Source: Pseudobdellovibrio exovorus JSS
Lineage (GTDB): Bacteria > Bdellovibrionota > Bdellovibrionia > Bdellovibrionales > Bdellovibrionaceae
Reading direction: 5' to 3'
Length of the DNA stretch: 64,000 nt
NCBI RefSeq assembly: GCF_000348725.1
Contig: NC_020813.1
Coordinates: 1,960,248-2,024,247 of the forward strand
Part shown: positions 50,450 through 60,072 of the stretch, piece by piece
Layout of the letters: each line of letters starts with the position of its first letter
Numbering within the stretch: position 1 is the stretch's first letter
Made by a program: the position numbers and the translations under genes
The notes under the pieces: generated by a model
What the model saw: the letters and a program-made list of their open reading frames with translations, nothing else
The model's database searches: none
Told to the model about the DNA's origin: nothing

Positions 50450-53400
50450 ATGAGAAAACAAATGCTTTTTATAACAAGTCTGATGGTGACCGCTACTGTC
50501 ATGAGCTCTTGTACGAAGACGCGTAAAGCAGAACTGCCGGAATCACAACAGGCCAGTGTCTTTGCTATTAGTGAATTTGGTGAAACGTTAGAAAGCTCTC
50601 AGTATAAAGTGGCGGCGCGCTCTACGGATACAGCTCGCGGCAACAGTATTCATGCTGTTGATCTTGAGGATCAAAACCTTTTAAGCTCACAGGATGTCTT
50701 AGTACCAGCTCGTTTGAAATTTATGTTTCAAGATCTTCCTTTAAGCCGCCAATCCGCAGCTCAATTTGAAGTGACGTTCTCGGTGGATAAGGAATACATC
50801 ACAGCTTATAAAATCTCGAAAAATCCAGCAGAGCTTAGTGTTGTAGAAAAATCCATCGCTTTCACGGCGCGGGAACTCCAACTGGCTTTGCGTAGCTCTC
50901 GTCACTCAGGCGTGCAAGCACAAGCCTTTGACAATGACAGACGCTCTGCGGTTCAGGAAAAAGAAAGCATTAAAAAAGGACGTATCGCCGGTACACTTCT
51001 AGTCCCTCTTTTCAAATATAAAATTGAGACCTACGGAACTTTAACGCGTACAAAAAATGATTTAAAAGAAGAGACGTCTCGTCTTGAACTTCAACGTACA
51101 GAGTGGAAAGAAGCTACGCATATTCAAATTTCCCCTCGCACTGATAGTCGTCAGGTGATTGGACAAAACATCAACCAGACGAAGCAACTTCGCCAGATTT
51201 ATTCCGAGAGTGAAATTGACAACCAGTTACTCACTGCTGAAGAGCTTCAAAGCCGTCTTTCTATAGGCATGCGCTTTATCGAACCAGATAAAAAGGTCTT
51301 CACGCGTCTTGATGCTGAATACATGCGTATTTACGAAGTCACTCAGACATCTCAATTGAACGAAAACCAACTACGTCTTTTACGCAATCACGCAGGGAAT
51401 CAAGAGATCCTCTCTTGCCAAGATCCTGCTGTACGGGCTCATATGACCTCTGCTGATGCCGACTGTGTTTTGATCTTAAAAGCCAATATCCCTGTCTCTT
51501 ATAAAACAGCTCGTCTTGCTGAAATCGAATCGGGTATTTCAGGCAGTGCCATCGAGTTTGAAAATGTCGACCGCTCACGCTCTATTGGGCTTGTTGAAAT
51601 TCAAGAAAATATAGCTGCAGCACAAGTTGATATTTCGGGAGCATTAGATCCCAACAGCACTATTAAATTAGCGGACATTCAAGGTGAGTTTTTCTACCGC
51701 CGTACATTCGAGTCGGCATCTAATATGTTCCTAGGACGCACAGGAACATCCGGCGATATGGCGATTGTGCGCTTTGAGTTAGAAGACAATCGCATTGTGG
51801 TTCGCAACCAACAATCCCTTATCAAGTACACAGGGCAAGGTGCAAAAGACCGTGAAGAGCTGATGTCATTCCCAGTGAAATATATTCGCATGAGTAATAC
51901 GGATGCACGCGGGGCCACTCTCACGATTCCGAAACCTCAAGAGACCACAAAAGAACAGGCTGAATACGCCGTCATTGATTGGACTCGCAATACAGTACCG
52001 GATTCGACGTCTCCGCTGGCTTTCTATGCGGGTGGCAGTTGCTTTGCGGCCACTTCATCATTGCGTGTGACTGACACAGATATGCGTCTGGCAACAGATG
52101 GTGTTTTAAACTACTCACTCAGTGGTTCTTACACTGTACGTCCTGATCTTTCCTGCGTTCCTGTAAAAGATGTGAACTCGGCTTATTGGGGCGGTTCCTA
52201 TCAGTTCAACTTTAATGTGGTAGAACGTATCTCGTTCTTAAAACACACAAAACCTGAATCTGATACGCAGTTCACGGCCAATATTTCACACATGGCGCAG
52301 GCTGCCTTTAACTACGGAGTCTTTACATTAGCTGATCGCGTAACTGGAAATGGTTCGCTGATGAATCGTGATGGTAGCGAAAAGTACATGCCGATTCTTC
52401 ACGACTTCCGTAATGGAAAAAAATTAAAATACTACGTCGGTGGATTAAATAACTCCGAAGTAACCAACCCTGAACGACGTGAGTTGATCATTTCAGCTAC
52501 TCGCCAAGTCATTGATGAGTGGAACAAAACTCTTCGCTATGCCTTCCGTGGCACACCACTAGAAAGACGCGGAGACTATGTTGAGATCGTCATTGATGAA
52601 GGAGACAATACAGGTCATTTAGGTGATCTTGATCGCAACTATATCTGGTTCCAAGAGCTGATCGCAGAAAATGGTCTTTTAGGTGTGGCTCAACCTGCGG
52701 CCAACCCACGTTCTGGAACTATTCAAGCGGCGAATGTTATTGTCTACTCTGGAAATACATTTAACCAAACGGAAACTCTGTTAAAAATTAACGAGATCTC
52801 ACGCGCTTATGAAAAACAGCTCGAGTCAGAAAAAGGCAGACTGAAATCTTTAGCCTTAGCTCAGCAAGAAGTTATATTCTCGGCTGATCTTATAGACTCC
52901 TTAACAGAAGCATCAGCCAACGGGGCTAACACGACTTCAAATAATGCCGTTACTTCTTCTGCAAGTCAGCGACAGATTTTATCACCCCTAATGAACAGCT
53001 CACTGACAAGTGACGCCTTAAAACTTGCATTAGATGGAATTAAAACTCCAAAAGCGCAGATGAACTTCAGCCGTATCGTATCCCGCGATATTTTGCAGAA
53101 TGCTGTTAAACCTCAGAAAATTGAATACGCACTTAACAATCAAACTTTCCTGAAAAAGTTAGTTGAAATTTCCGCAAGCAAAAAATCAGCTCATCCCTAC
53201 GAATTAGAGCTAGAAGTCAACAAAGCCTTCATTCAATATGGTGGTTTAGACGAAAATACAAAACAGCTTTTAAGCCGACGCTCAGAAATGTTAGATGCGG
53301 CTATTCAGTTTGATAATAACTCAAAACATAGACCGGGATGTTTCTTATACTCTAGAAATGATATCAATGATGCGGCTTTAGTTTTAGACAAAGACCCACA

Positions 53401-55570
53401 TAAGAACTTGATGTTGAATTTCAAGAAAAACATCATGAGCACATTGTCACATGAGTTAGGGCATGCATTTGGATTGATGCATAACTTCAAAGCCTCTACA
53501 GATAAGGCGAATTACGAATTTCCTGAAGACAAAGACCGCCCAACAGGACGTAACTACTCGTCTATCATGGACTACATAGCAGATATTGATATGCACTACG
53601 CAGGACCGGGGCCTTATGATGCCCATGCTGTACGCGCAGCTTATACGGGTTTAGTTGAAATCAATCCGACTGTGACAGCCAGTGATGAACAGTTCCAGCA
53701 ATTAGGTCCTAAAGTTAGTTCGCAAAATCTAGTGAGCATAGAAGATTTAGCAAAAGTGGTTGCGCTTAAAAAGAATCAACCGGCTTCTGCAGCCTCTTAC
53801 GTCCACATGACTAAAGATACGTTGAATACTCTTGGTCTTACAAAATACTACGCTCAATGTGATGACACAGGAGTTTCTTCAAGTGCACTTTGTACCCGCT
53901 TCGATACAGGTGGAGGCGCACAAGAAATCGTAGATAATTTAATACAAGATTATCATCGTGGTTATATCAATCGCAATTACGTGTACGACAAGATTATCTT
54001 CGGTGGTTCGCAAAAAGTACAAGTGATCACCCGTAATATTTCTTTATTCCAAAATATCCGTTCGTTCTTGGATGAAGCTATTATCAACCTCATCAATGGA
54101 ACCGGTTTATCAGAGGAGCAAAGTTCACTTGTAGTAAATGATCAGTTGTTGGCAGCCCTTAAAGGCTATCAATTCTTCCATGAATTACTACGTACTCCTG
54201 AAGCCAATAATGTCTCGTTAATGCCAGAAAGACTTGCGACTGGTGAAATCGGACCTAACCCACGCCTGATTGCTATTCCATATACTTACAAAAATCCAGA
54301 AGGCAAAGAGGTTCGCGATGTTAAAGTTCTAGAAAGTCGATCTACACGCGATGTTTTAATGTCTCGTGATAAAATAGATACGATCGGTATTGCTTATGAC
54401 AGAATCTTTTCTATGTTGTTCTTGATGCAGTCAACAGCAGCTCCGAACGCTCTGGATGCTCAAAGCAGTAATATCTCGTACATCAATTTTGAACAGTGGT
54501 TCTTGGGTATGTCAGACCCAACAGACTCTTTGACATTAAATACAGTTTTAGGTGTCTTGATGAATAATCTTAAAGCTGGATTTTTCTCTCCATCAGGGGG
54601 ACTGTTAAACACGTCTATTCCAGTACAAATCAGTCGTGATCTATCGAATCAAACAGCCCTTGCCACTGTGATTGGACTAGCTGAATCTAAATGGTCAGCA
54701 CATGATCCTTTTTCAGATATGTTCAAAATAGCACGCTCTTCTTTAGCGAATGCACCGAAAGATCGCTTCAACTCAGTTAAGCCGGGACAAGATCGCTCTT
54801 TATCTGATACACGTGTGTACTATGCTCCTCAAAATGCATGGGGTTCATCTGTATTAGTAAATGCGGCCGCTCGTAATGAGTTTTACATGACTCAACGTGA
54901 AGTTCTGTGGACTGGCATGGCGCAACTTCTAGAGGCAGACTCTAAATACCGACAGCCGATCAATGCACTGATCGCAGCCGCTTGTAATGCCGACATGAAT
55001 AGTGATGCGTGCAAAGCGGCTCGTCAAAAAAGTTTAGATCAGTATCTACAAGAAAATCCGGCGATTGCTGCAGCAAAATCTGAAGCTGACGCGAAAGCCA
55101 ACGCTTTTGTCGCTCAATTACGAGAACTAAATGCTGATGGACTCCTGCTAAGTAAACGTCTTGATACGGCCGAATCTGAAGTGAATTTAGAAAAGCAAGT
55201 CGAGATGGTACGTTCGGCTCTGACTTTAGCTGATCAAGTGATGCGAGCAAAGACTACGATTGAAGCGCAAAGCCCTGCTAACGCAGCCATGGTGGCTTCT
55301 ATGATTCGCTCTAGCTTTGCTGAGTTGAAAACACGGAACGAATCCCTAGCGCAACTGCAATTAGTCAGCACAGCCTACGACTTTTTGTACAATGCTACGG
55401 AAGAAGTCGAAGTTAAAGTACCGGGGTCTCGAGCTATTACAGCCAGTACAATTGTGTCATGGTTAGCTCCTGTAAACCGCATTGAAAATGAGCTTTCGCA
55501 TCAACAGGATGTAATTGAAAAGTTATCTTTGTTTTCAAGTGCTGTTGATCCGGACCTTGTTAGCCCATAA
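50450..55570 (+). CDS. Giant lipoprotein metalloprotease (metzincin type)
   Basis: 1706 residues. The lipobox VMSSC (Cys21) is followed by a long unrecognised part. The zinc motif HELGHAFGLMH (1001-1011) fits HExxHxxGxxH of metzincins, and a Met-turn SSIMDY lies about 30 residues later; the extended region is like that of zinc-dependent lipoprotein proteases with DUF5117/DUF4953-type domains. A region with a Gly-Asp-rich repeat (VIDEGDNTG) and a helical C-terminus completes the protein. AAGGAGTATGT precedes the ATG. It is probably held on the outer membrane, with the barrel protein before it and an ABC transporter after it. Confidence 0.88.
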   Translation: MRKQMLFITSLMVTATVMSSCTKTRKAELPESQQASVFAISEFGETLESSQYKVAARSTDTARGNSIHAVDLEDQNLLSSQDVLVPARLKFMFQDLPLSRQSAAQFEVTFSVDKEYITAYKISKNPAELSVVEKSIAFTARELQLALRSSRHSGVQAQAFDNDRRSAVQEKESIKKGRIAGTLLVPLFKYKIETYGTLTRTKNDLKEETSRLELQRTEWKEATHIQISPRTDSRQVIGQNINQTKQLRQIYSESEIDNQLLTAEELQSRLSIGMRFIEPDKKVFTRLDAEYMRIYEVTQTSQLNENQLRLLRNHAGNQEILSCQDPAVRAHMTSADADCVLILKANIPVSYKTARLAEIESGISGSAIEFENVDRSRSIGLVEIQENIAAAQVDISGALDPNSTIKLADIQGEFFYRRTFESASNMFLGRTGTSGDMAIVRFELEDNRIVVRNQQSLIKYTGQGAKDREELMSFPVKYIRMSNTDARGATLTIPKPQETTKEQAEYAVIDWTRNTVPDSTSPLAFYAGGSCFAATSSLRVTDTDMRLATDGVLNYSLSGSYTVRPDLSCVPVKDVNSAYWGGSYQFNFNVVERISFLKHTKPESDTQFTANISHMAQAAFNYGVFTLADRVTGNGSLMNRDGSEKYMPILHDFRNGKKLKYYVGGLNNSEVTNPERRELIISATRQVIDEWNKTLRYAFRGTPLERRGDYVEIVIDEGDNTGHLGDLDRNYIWFQELIAENGLLGVAQPAANPRSGTIQAANVIVYSGNTFNQTETLLKINEISRAYEKQLESEKGRLKSLALAQQEVIFSADLIDSLTEASANGANTTSNNAVTSSASQRQILSPLMNSSLTSDALKLALDGIKTPKAQMNFSRIVSRDILQNAVKPQKIEYALNNQTFLKKLVEISASKKSAHPYELELEVNKAFIQYGGLDENTKQLLSRRSEMLDAAIQFDNNSKHRPGCFLYSRNDINDAALVLDKDPHKNLMLNFKKNIMSTLSHELGHAFGLMHNFKASTDKANYEFPEDKDRPTGRNYSSIMDYIADIDMHYAGPGPYDAHAVRAAYTGLVEINPTVTASDEQFQQLGPKVSSQNLVSIEDLAKVVALKKNQPASAASYVHMTKDTLNTLGLTKYYAQCDDTGVSSSALCTRFDTGGGAQEIVDNLIQDYHRGYINRNYVYDKIIFGGSQKVQVITRNISLFQNIRSFLDEAIINLINGTGLSEEQSSLVVNDQLLAALKGYQFFHELLRTPEANNVSLMPERLATGEIGPNPRLIAIPYTYKNPEGKEVRDVKVLESRSTRDVLMSRDKIDTIGIAYDRIFSMLFLMQSTAAPNALDAQSSNISYINFEQWFLGMSDPTDSLTLNTVLGVLMNNLKAGFFSPSGGLLNTSIPVQISRDLSNQTALATVIGLAESKWSAHDPFSDMFKIARSSLANAPKDRFNSVKPGQDRSLSDTRVYYAPQNAWGSSVLVNAAARNEFYMTQREVLWTGMAQLLEADSKYRQPINALIAAACNADMNSDACKAARQKSLDQYLQENPAIAAAKSEADAKANAFVAQLRELNADGLLLSKRLDTAESEVNLEKQVEMVRSALTLADQVMRAKTTIEAQSPANAAMVASMIRSSFAELKTRNESLAQLQLVSTAYDFLYNATEEVEVKVPGSRAITASTIVSWLAPVNRIENELSHQQDVIEKLSLFSSAVDPDLVSP

Positions 55571-55588
55571 CTCGCAAAACTCGCTCTT

Positions 55589-55609
55589 GCAGTGCTTGTT
55601 ATGCACTGC
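55589..55609 (+). terminator. Weak hairpin after the metalloprotease gene
   Basis: GCAGTGC (55589-55595), a 7-nt loop and GCACTGC (55603-55609) with no T tract behind it. It may attenuate rather than terminate transcription into the ABC transporter genes. Confidence 0.35.
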
Positions 55610-55661
55610 GGGCTTCCCTCAACCATCATCCTGTGCTTTTATAGAATTATAGGAGCACAGC

Positions 55662-56210
55662 ATGTTGGAAGTTCAGAATATCAGCATCCGAAGTTTAGAA
55701 AACTTCAGCTATTCACATCCTCAAAATACGCAAACTCTTGTGCTCGGAGCCAGTGGTAGTGGTAAATCAACTTTATTGCAAGTGATCCAAGGCCATCTTC
55801 CTGTTTCAGCTGGAAATGTTTTAAATAAATTTTCACAGACAGGAATGATCTATCAGGATCTTAATCTTATTTCCCATCTGAGTGCCCATGAAAATGCCTT
55901 TTTAGTTTTATCTACGCCTCAGCTAGCAGTCTTCCAACAACTCGTGACCAGTTTAGGAATTCTACAGCTTCATCGTCCTGTCAAAACGATGTCTATGGGG
56001 GAACGTCAACGCGTTTCTGTTGCGATTGCCTTAGCTCATCAGCCCGATCTTCTTTTAGCAGATGAGCCCACATCCCATTTAGATCCCGAGATGGCCTTAA
56101 AGACTTTAGAGATTATTTTAAAGCACAGTAAATCGTTGATTCTTGTATCCCATGATCACCATTTTAAAAGTCACTTCTCTAAAATAGTCGAAATCGGGAA
56201 TCTCAAATGA
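55662..56210 (+). CDS. Minimal ABC transporter ATPase (LolD/MacB-like)
   Basis: 182 residues, shorter than the usual 220. Walker A GASGSGKS at 29-36, signature MSMGERQR near 110, Walker B LLLADEPTSHLD near 131 and the H-loop SHDHHF. All catalytic motifs survive despite the short length; the missing part is the end of the regulatory helices. AGGAG lies before the ATG. The ATGA overlap couples it to the permease. It may export or extract a lipoprotein or peptide, by family analogy only. Confidence 0.85.
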   Translation: MLEVQNISIRSLENFSYSHPQNTQTLVLGASGSGKSTLLQVIQGHLPVSAGNVLNKFSQTGMIYQDLNLISHLSAHENAFLVLSTPQLAVFQQLVTSLGILQLHRPVKTMSMGERQRVSVAIALAHQPDLLLADEPTSHLDPEMALKTLEIILKHSKSLILVSHDHHFKSHFSKIVEIGNLK

Positions 56211-57031
56211 TGTCGATAAAACTACTTAAATCCAGTGGAATCTACCTCAAACGCTATTTCCTAAGTTACATTGTGGTTTCTGTTGCTTTTGCCGTGATGA
56301 GCTTTGGCTTTGGGAAACTATTAGTCGATTCCACTCAGCAATACCGCATGATTCGTTTTTTTTCTGAGTTTCCTTACGATCTCATTGTACCCAAAGGAAA
56401 TGCTTTAGAGTCCTTATTATTTGTTGAAAATATTCGCGACAATAACTTAACAGATTATATTCCTTCTAATCTGTACAACACGCTAAAAGAAAATCCAGAG
56501 CTTCAACTAACGCCGCTTCTTAAACAAGAGACTCAGGGAAATACCGTGACCATCGCCACAGATCTAACGGAGGCTGAGTTTAATAACCGCCTTCGTTTCT
56601 TAAGCCAGCACGGAGCGCAAATTAAAACTATTCCTCTAGAGCAAAGCTACAAGTTAGATCAGCTTTGGGGACAGGCCATTGTTAACGTCATCTTAGTCAA
56701 AGGTTCACCATCGGTTCGAAACGAATTAAAAAGCCTCGTACAAAAGAAGACTGTAGCTGAGTATGTGTCGACAGAAGATAAAGTCGTGCAAATTATGAAA
56801 CTAATGGGATGGACGCCATCTTCATTGATTGTGAATTGGTTTATCTTTGCTGCTGTCTTTGTGGCCATTACGGTTTCCATGGTGATTTCACTACGTCCAC
56901 TTTGGAGTGAAATTTCTGGTGTCTTAAGCCGCTGGAACTTTAAACCACAGCAAATCGTGCTACCTGTTATTTTACCGGCACTGATTATCTATGCGACAGC
57001 TCTTTTGCTGCTTTGGCTTTCTGTCTATTAG
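56207..57031 (+). CDS. FtsX/MacB-like ABC permease, short
   Basis: 274 residues. One membrane helix near the N-terminus (about 18-38), a periplasmic part of about 165 residues, then two helices near the C-terminus (about 205-230 and 248-272). The normal FtsX-type fold has four helices, so one seems missing or too weak to see. The periplasmic domain is not a recognised MacB type. The gene overlaps the ATPase gene by 4 nt and its stop codon overlaps the convergent addA stop. Confidence 0.7.
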   Translation: MMSIKLLKSSGIYLKRYFLSYIVVSVAFAVMSFGFGKLLVDSTQQYRMIRFFSEFPYDLIVPKGNALESLLFVENIRDNNLTDYIPSNLYNTLKENPELQLTPLLKQETQGNTVTIATDLTEAEFNNRLRFLSQHGAQIKTIPLEQSYKLDQLWGQAIVNVILVKGSPSVRNELKSLVQKKTVAEYVSTEDKVVQIMKLMGWTPSSLIVNWFIFAAVFVAITVSMVISLRPLWSEISGVLSRWNFKPQQIVLPVILPALIIYATALLLLWLSVY

Positions 57032-60000
57032 AAAAGCTGCTTTAACTCTTCAGGCATTTGCTTTTGAAATTCCTGAGCATTGGCAAAGACTTTTTGCTTC
57101 ACCACTTTTTCCACAGGGTACACAACAGACTGAATGATCTTTTTTTGAGGTGAAGCTATTTTCATCTGCAAAAGTGCCTGCGTGTAAATAGACAACTGCC
57201 TGAACGCTTGCTCTGAATAAAATGAACTTCCTGTTTTATAATCTAAGACATGGATTTCATCCTCTAATTCAGCCCATAAATCTATCTGACCCTGAATAAA
57301 TCGTGACGGCGTTTTTAAACCAAAACCCCACTCGTTATGTCCCGCTTGCAAAATCTTTTTCAGATCTATTTCTTTTAGCTGCAACAAGTACGTCAGACTC
57401 TCTTTGTCTTCATCCGCCAGACTGGATTGCAACTGCTCTTCATCAACGTATTTCAACGCTTCGAAAACACGATGCAGATCAGACCCTTTTTGCGCCTTTT
57501 TAAGATTTAAAATGGTTCGCTCTTCATTGAACTGTGATGCAGCCTCTGCGGTCGCAGATGCTGTAATAGAAGGGTTCGAGATCAGTTCGGTCACCGACTG
57601 TGAGTCTTCGACAGTCCCCTGTGGAGTCAAAAACAGCGGGCGCACCGCCGCTGATGACAACTTATCTAATTTAGCATTTTCTAGTTTTTCATCCATAGTG
57701 AGTGAGAGCACGCGATATTTTCCACCAATATGCTCACCATCTTCTGGCCAATTTGAACGCTTCAGCCAACTGCTTTCAGAGGTCATGTGGCGCTCGGTTT
57801 CTGCCACTAAAGTTAAGCTCTCGATCGCACGGGTCATAGCCACATAGAGCACGCGCTCGTGTTCCTTCAATTCACGCTCTTTAAATTGTTCTGTGATCAC
57901 AGCTGCCCAGCGGGACGCTTGATGTTTCGAATTTTCCTCATCATAAACTGCCAAGCTGATCAATTCTGATTGTTCATCAAAACTGAGCTTAGGCGTGCGT
58001 GAGAGCTGTGGGGTATCTGCAAAGCCAATAACGATGACGTGTTTGAACTGCAAACCTTTTGAAGCATGAACAGTCATCAAAGAAACACAATCCGGCTGTT
58101 CTACAGGCTGTGCCTCACCAGAAGATGAGCCCAGATCTGACTGCAGTGATAAAAATTGTTCATCGAGGAAAAGACCTAAAGAAAACCCTGAGGCTCGCTC
58201 GGCCTGTGCTAGCGTGGTTAAAAACTTAAAGATATTCGCTTCGCGCTTTCCGGTTTTGTCGTAAGCGGCGGATAAGGCCATAAAACGACTTTCTTTAATA
58301 AACTCCTGCGTTGTTTGTGAGGCACCACGAGTGTTAAAAAAATCTAGATATTTCTTAAATTTTTCTTTCTGCGCAGAATTAGAATATTGCAAACTCGCCC
58401 ATAGAGACTGCTGCCTTGCAATCGGGTTGTGTGCCAAACTTAACAGCTCACTGTCTTCAATAAAAAACCACGGGCTACGTGCTAGGGTCACAAAATTTTC
58501 ATTGTCGTGTGGATTATTAAAGAAGCGATTCAGCGCAATCAAATCCAAGATTTCACGTTTTTCTTCAAATCCTGCTGCCGCCTGTAGCTGCACGGGAATT
58601 TGCACCTGCGCTGCACGGACCGCAATCTCGTTTAACTTAGAGTTATTTCTAGAAAGGACGCATATATCCTGTGGCAAAACTCCCTGATCCAAAAGACGCC
58701 GAATATGCACAAGCACCGTTTCCACCTGCTCTGGAGACTTTAAGAAATAGGCATCATAGGGAAGGTTCCTTTTCGGCGAGGACTCTGGTTTGGTCAGCAT
58801 CGGTCGAAATTGATTACTGAAATCCGCAAAGAAATCATTCATAAATAGCATAAGCGACGCTTCAGACCTGTAGTTTGTTTCTAAGAACTGAATCTGCGCT
58901 TTTTGCGCCTGCATCTCTTGCATTTTTTGTTCAAAGACTTCCGAACGGGCTCCGCGAAAAAGATAAATACTCTGTTGAGGATCGCCCACGACAAAACAAG
59001 GTCTGTCCCCGATCAGGCGATTTAAAATCTTCACCTGTAATGGGGACGTATCCTGATACTCATCCACCATGAAATAATCCCAAGACTGTGAAAACTCTGT
59101 CGCTGTTTCGGGATGAAGTTCACTGAGCTGTAACGACATCGTTTCGAGATCCGCAATCGTCAGCTCACCCGTGTTTTGTCTATGCTCTTGCATACGTGAA
59201 TAGAGCTCATTGAGGTAGCGAATAAATAAAGCGTTCAAGGCCTCGTGCTTTTGGATATAGTTTTCTGTATCGAATAAATTCTTTAGTTTTTTAGCTCGCA
59301 GGTCCTCTAAAATATTATGGGCATCCACATCAAAAGGCGGCTTTGTTTTCGAAAAGACTGGTTTCGAGGGCATGTTATCCAACTGCTGTAAGAAATCTAG
59401 CTCTCGTCCCTGTTGTAAACTCACAGCTAAACCGCGCAAGTGATCCAGATAGATTTGCCACTTGTCTGGTACCGCCGTGATAAGTCCTAAAATTTTTTCG
59501 ATCTCGTCAACGATAGCTTTTTTTTGTCCTTCGGAAATTCGCTGCAATGCCTTGGCGTTGGCATAGGAAAGTTTGGGATATTGTGATTTAAGTTCTAAGG
59601 CTTCAATTGAAATTTCAGTCAACGCCGTGAAAGAGTACTGCTCTAATAGCTCTAGATATTCAGGATGTTTCTTTAAAAGCTCATTGATTTGGCGTTTTAA
59701 ATGGCGGACATATTGTTGTGAATCCACGATACGAATATCCTGAGGAAACTTCATTTGCTCAGCATATTGCGATAAATAAATACTCAATAGCCCATGAATT
59801 GTTGAAATATGAACGTAAGATTTTTTATTGATGTATTCGAATATTTCTTTTTCATTTTCTTTTAAAGCGCTGACTAACAACCGCTCTTTAACTTCTTGAG
59901 TCGCCTTGCGAGTAAACGTTGTCATCACAACACGGGGGAATCGCCCCTGCTGCTGACGAAATTCGCGTACAAAGTTTAAGAATGTACCGATCAGTTTCGT

Positions 60001-60072
60001 GGTTTTACCAGCACCGGCTCCCGCTCGAATAAACTGCGATCCCAGAACTACATCAGATGTGGGGCTCGACAT
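57028..60072 (-). CDS. addA: AddA/RecB-type UvrD-family helicase-nuclease
   Basis: About 1014 residues. The SF1 helicase motifs are in order: GAGAGKTTK (motif I), TTFTRKATQEV (Ia), VDEYQDTSP (II), VVGDPQQSIYLFRG (III), LETNYRS (IV), LMTVHASKGLQF (V) and YVAMTRA (VI). The C-terminus holds a RecB-like nuclease with Asp in QGQIDLW and the LDYKTG motif. The ATG at 60072 has GGAGG 5 nt upstream and is preferred over the TTG at 60084, which overlaps that site. It overlaps addB by 25 nt, in the usual partner order addB-addA. It resects double-strand breaks. Confidence 0.9.
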   Translation of the reverse strand: MSSPTSDVVLGSQFIRAGAGAGKTTKLIGTFLNFVREFRQQQGRFPRVVMTTFTRKATQEVKERLLVSALKENEKEIFEYINKKSYVHISTIHGLLSIYLSQYAEQMKFPQDIRIVDSQQYVRHLKRQINELLKKHPEYLELLEQYSFTALTEISIEALELKSQYPKLSYANAKALQRISEGQKKAIVDEIEKILGLITAVPDKWQIYLDHLRGLAVSLQQGRELDFLQQLDNMPSKPVFSKTKPPFDVDAHNILEDLRAKKLKNLFDTENYIQKHEALNALFIRYLNELYSRMQEHRQNTGELTIADLETMSLQLSELHPETATEFSQSWDYFMVDEYQDTSPLQVKILNRLIGDRPCFVVGDPQQSIYLFRGARSEVFEQKMQEMQAQKAQIQFLETNYRSEASLMLFMNDFFADFSNQFRPMLTKPESSPKRNLPYDAYFLKSPEQVETVLVHIRRLLDQGVLPQDICVLSRNNSKLNEIAVRAAQVQIPVQLQAAAGFEEKREILDLIALNRFFNNPHDNENFVTLARSPWFFIEDSELLSLAHNPIARQQSLWASLQYSNSAQKEKFKKYLDFFNTRGASQTTQEFIKESRFMALSAAYDKTGKREANIFKFLTTLAQAERASGFSLGLFLDEQFLSLQSDLGSSSGEAQPVEQPDCVSLMTVHASKGLQFKHVIVIGFADTPQLSRTPKLSFDEQSELISLAVYDEENSKHQASRWAAVITEQFKERELKEHERVLYVAMTRAIESLTLVAETERHMTSESSWLKRSNWPEDGEHIGGKYRVLSLTMDEKLENAKLDKLSSAAVRPLFLTPQGTVEDSQSVTELISNPSITASATAEAASQFNEERTILNLKKAQKGSDLHRVFEALKYVDEEQLQSSLADEDKESLTYLLQLKEIDLKKILQAGHNEWGFGLKTPSRFIQGQIDLWAELEDEIHVLDYKTGSSFYSEQAFRQLSIYTQALLQMKIASPQKKIIQSVVYPVEKVVKQKVFANAQEFQKQMPEELKQLF

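Noticed and set aside
52700-55570. Two separate genes fused by error in the 1706-residue frame.
   Set aside because: The frame is open throughout, with one ribosome site and lipobox at the start. No internal start with a good site stands out.
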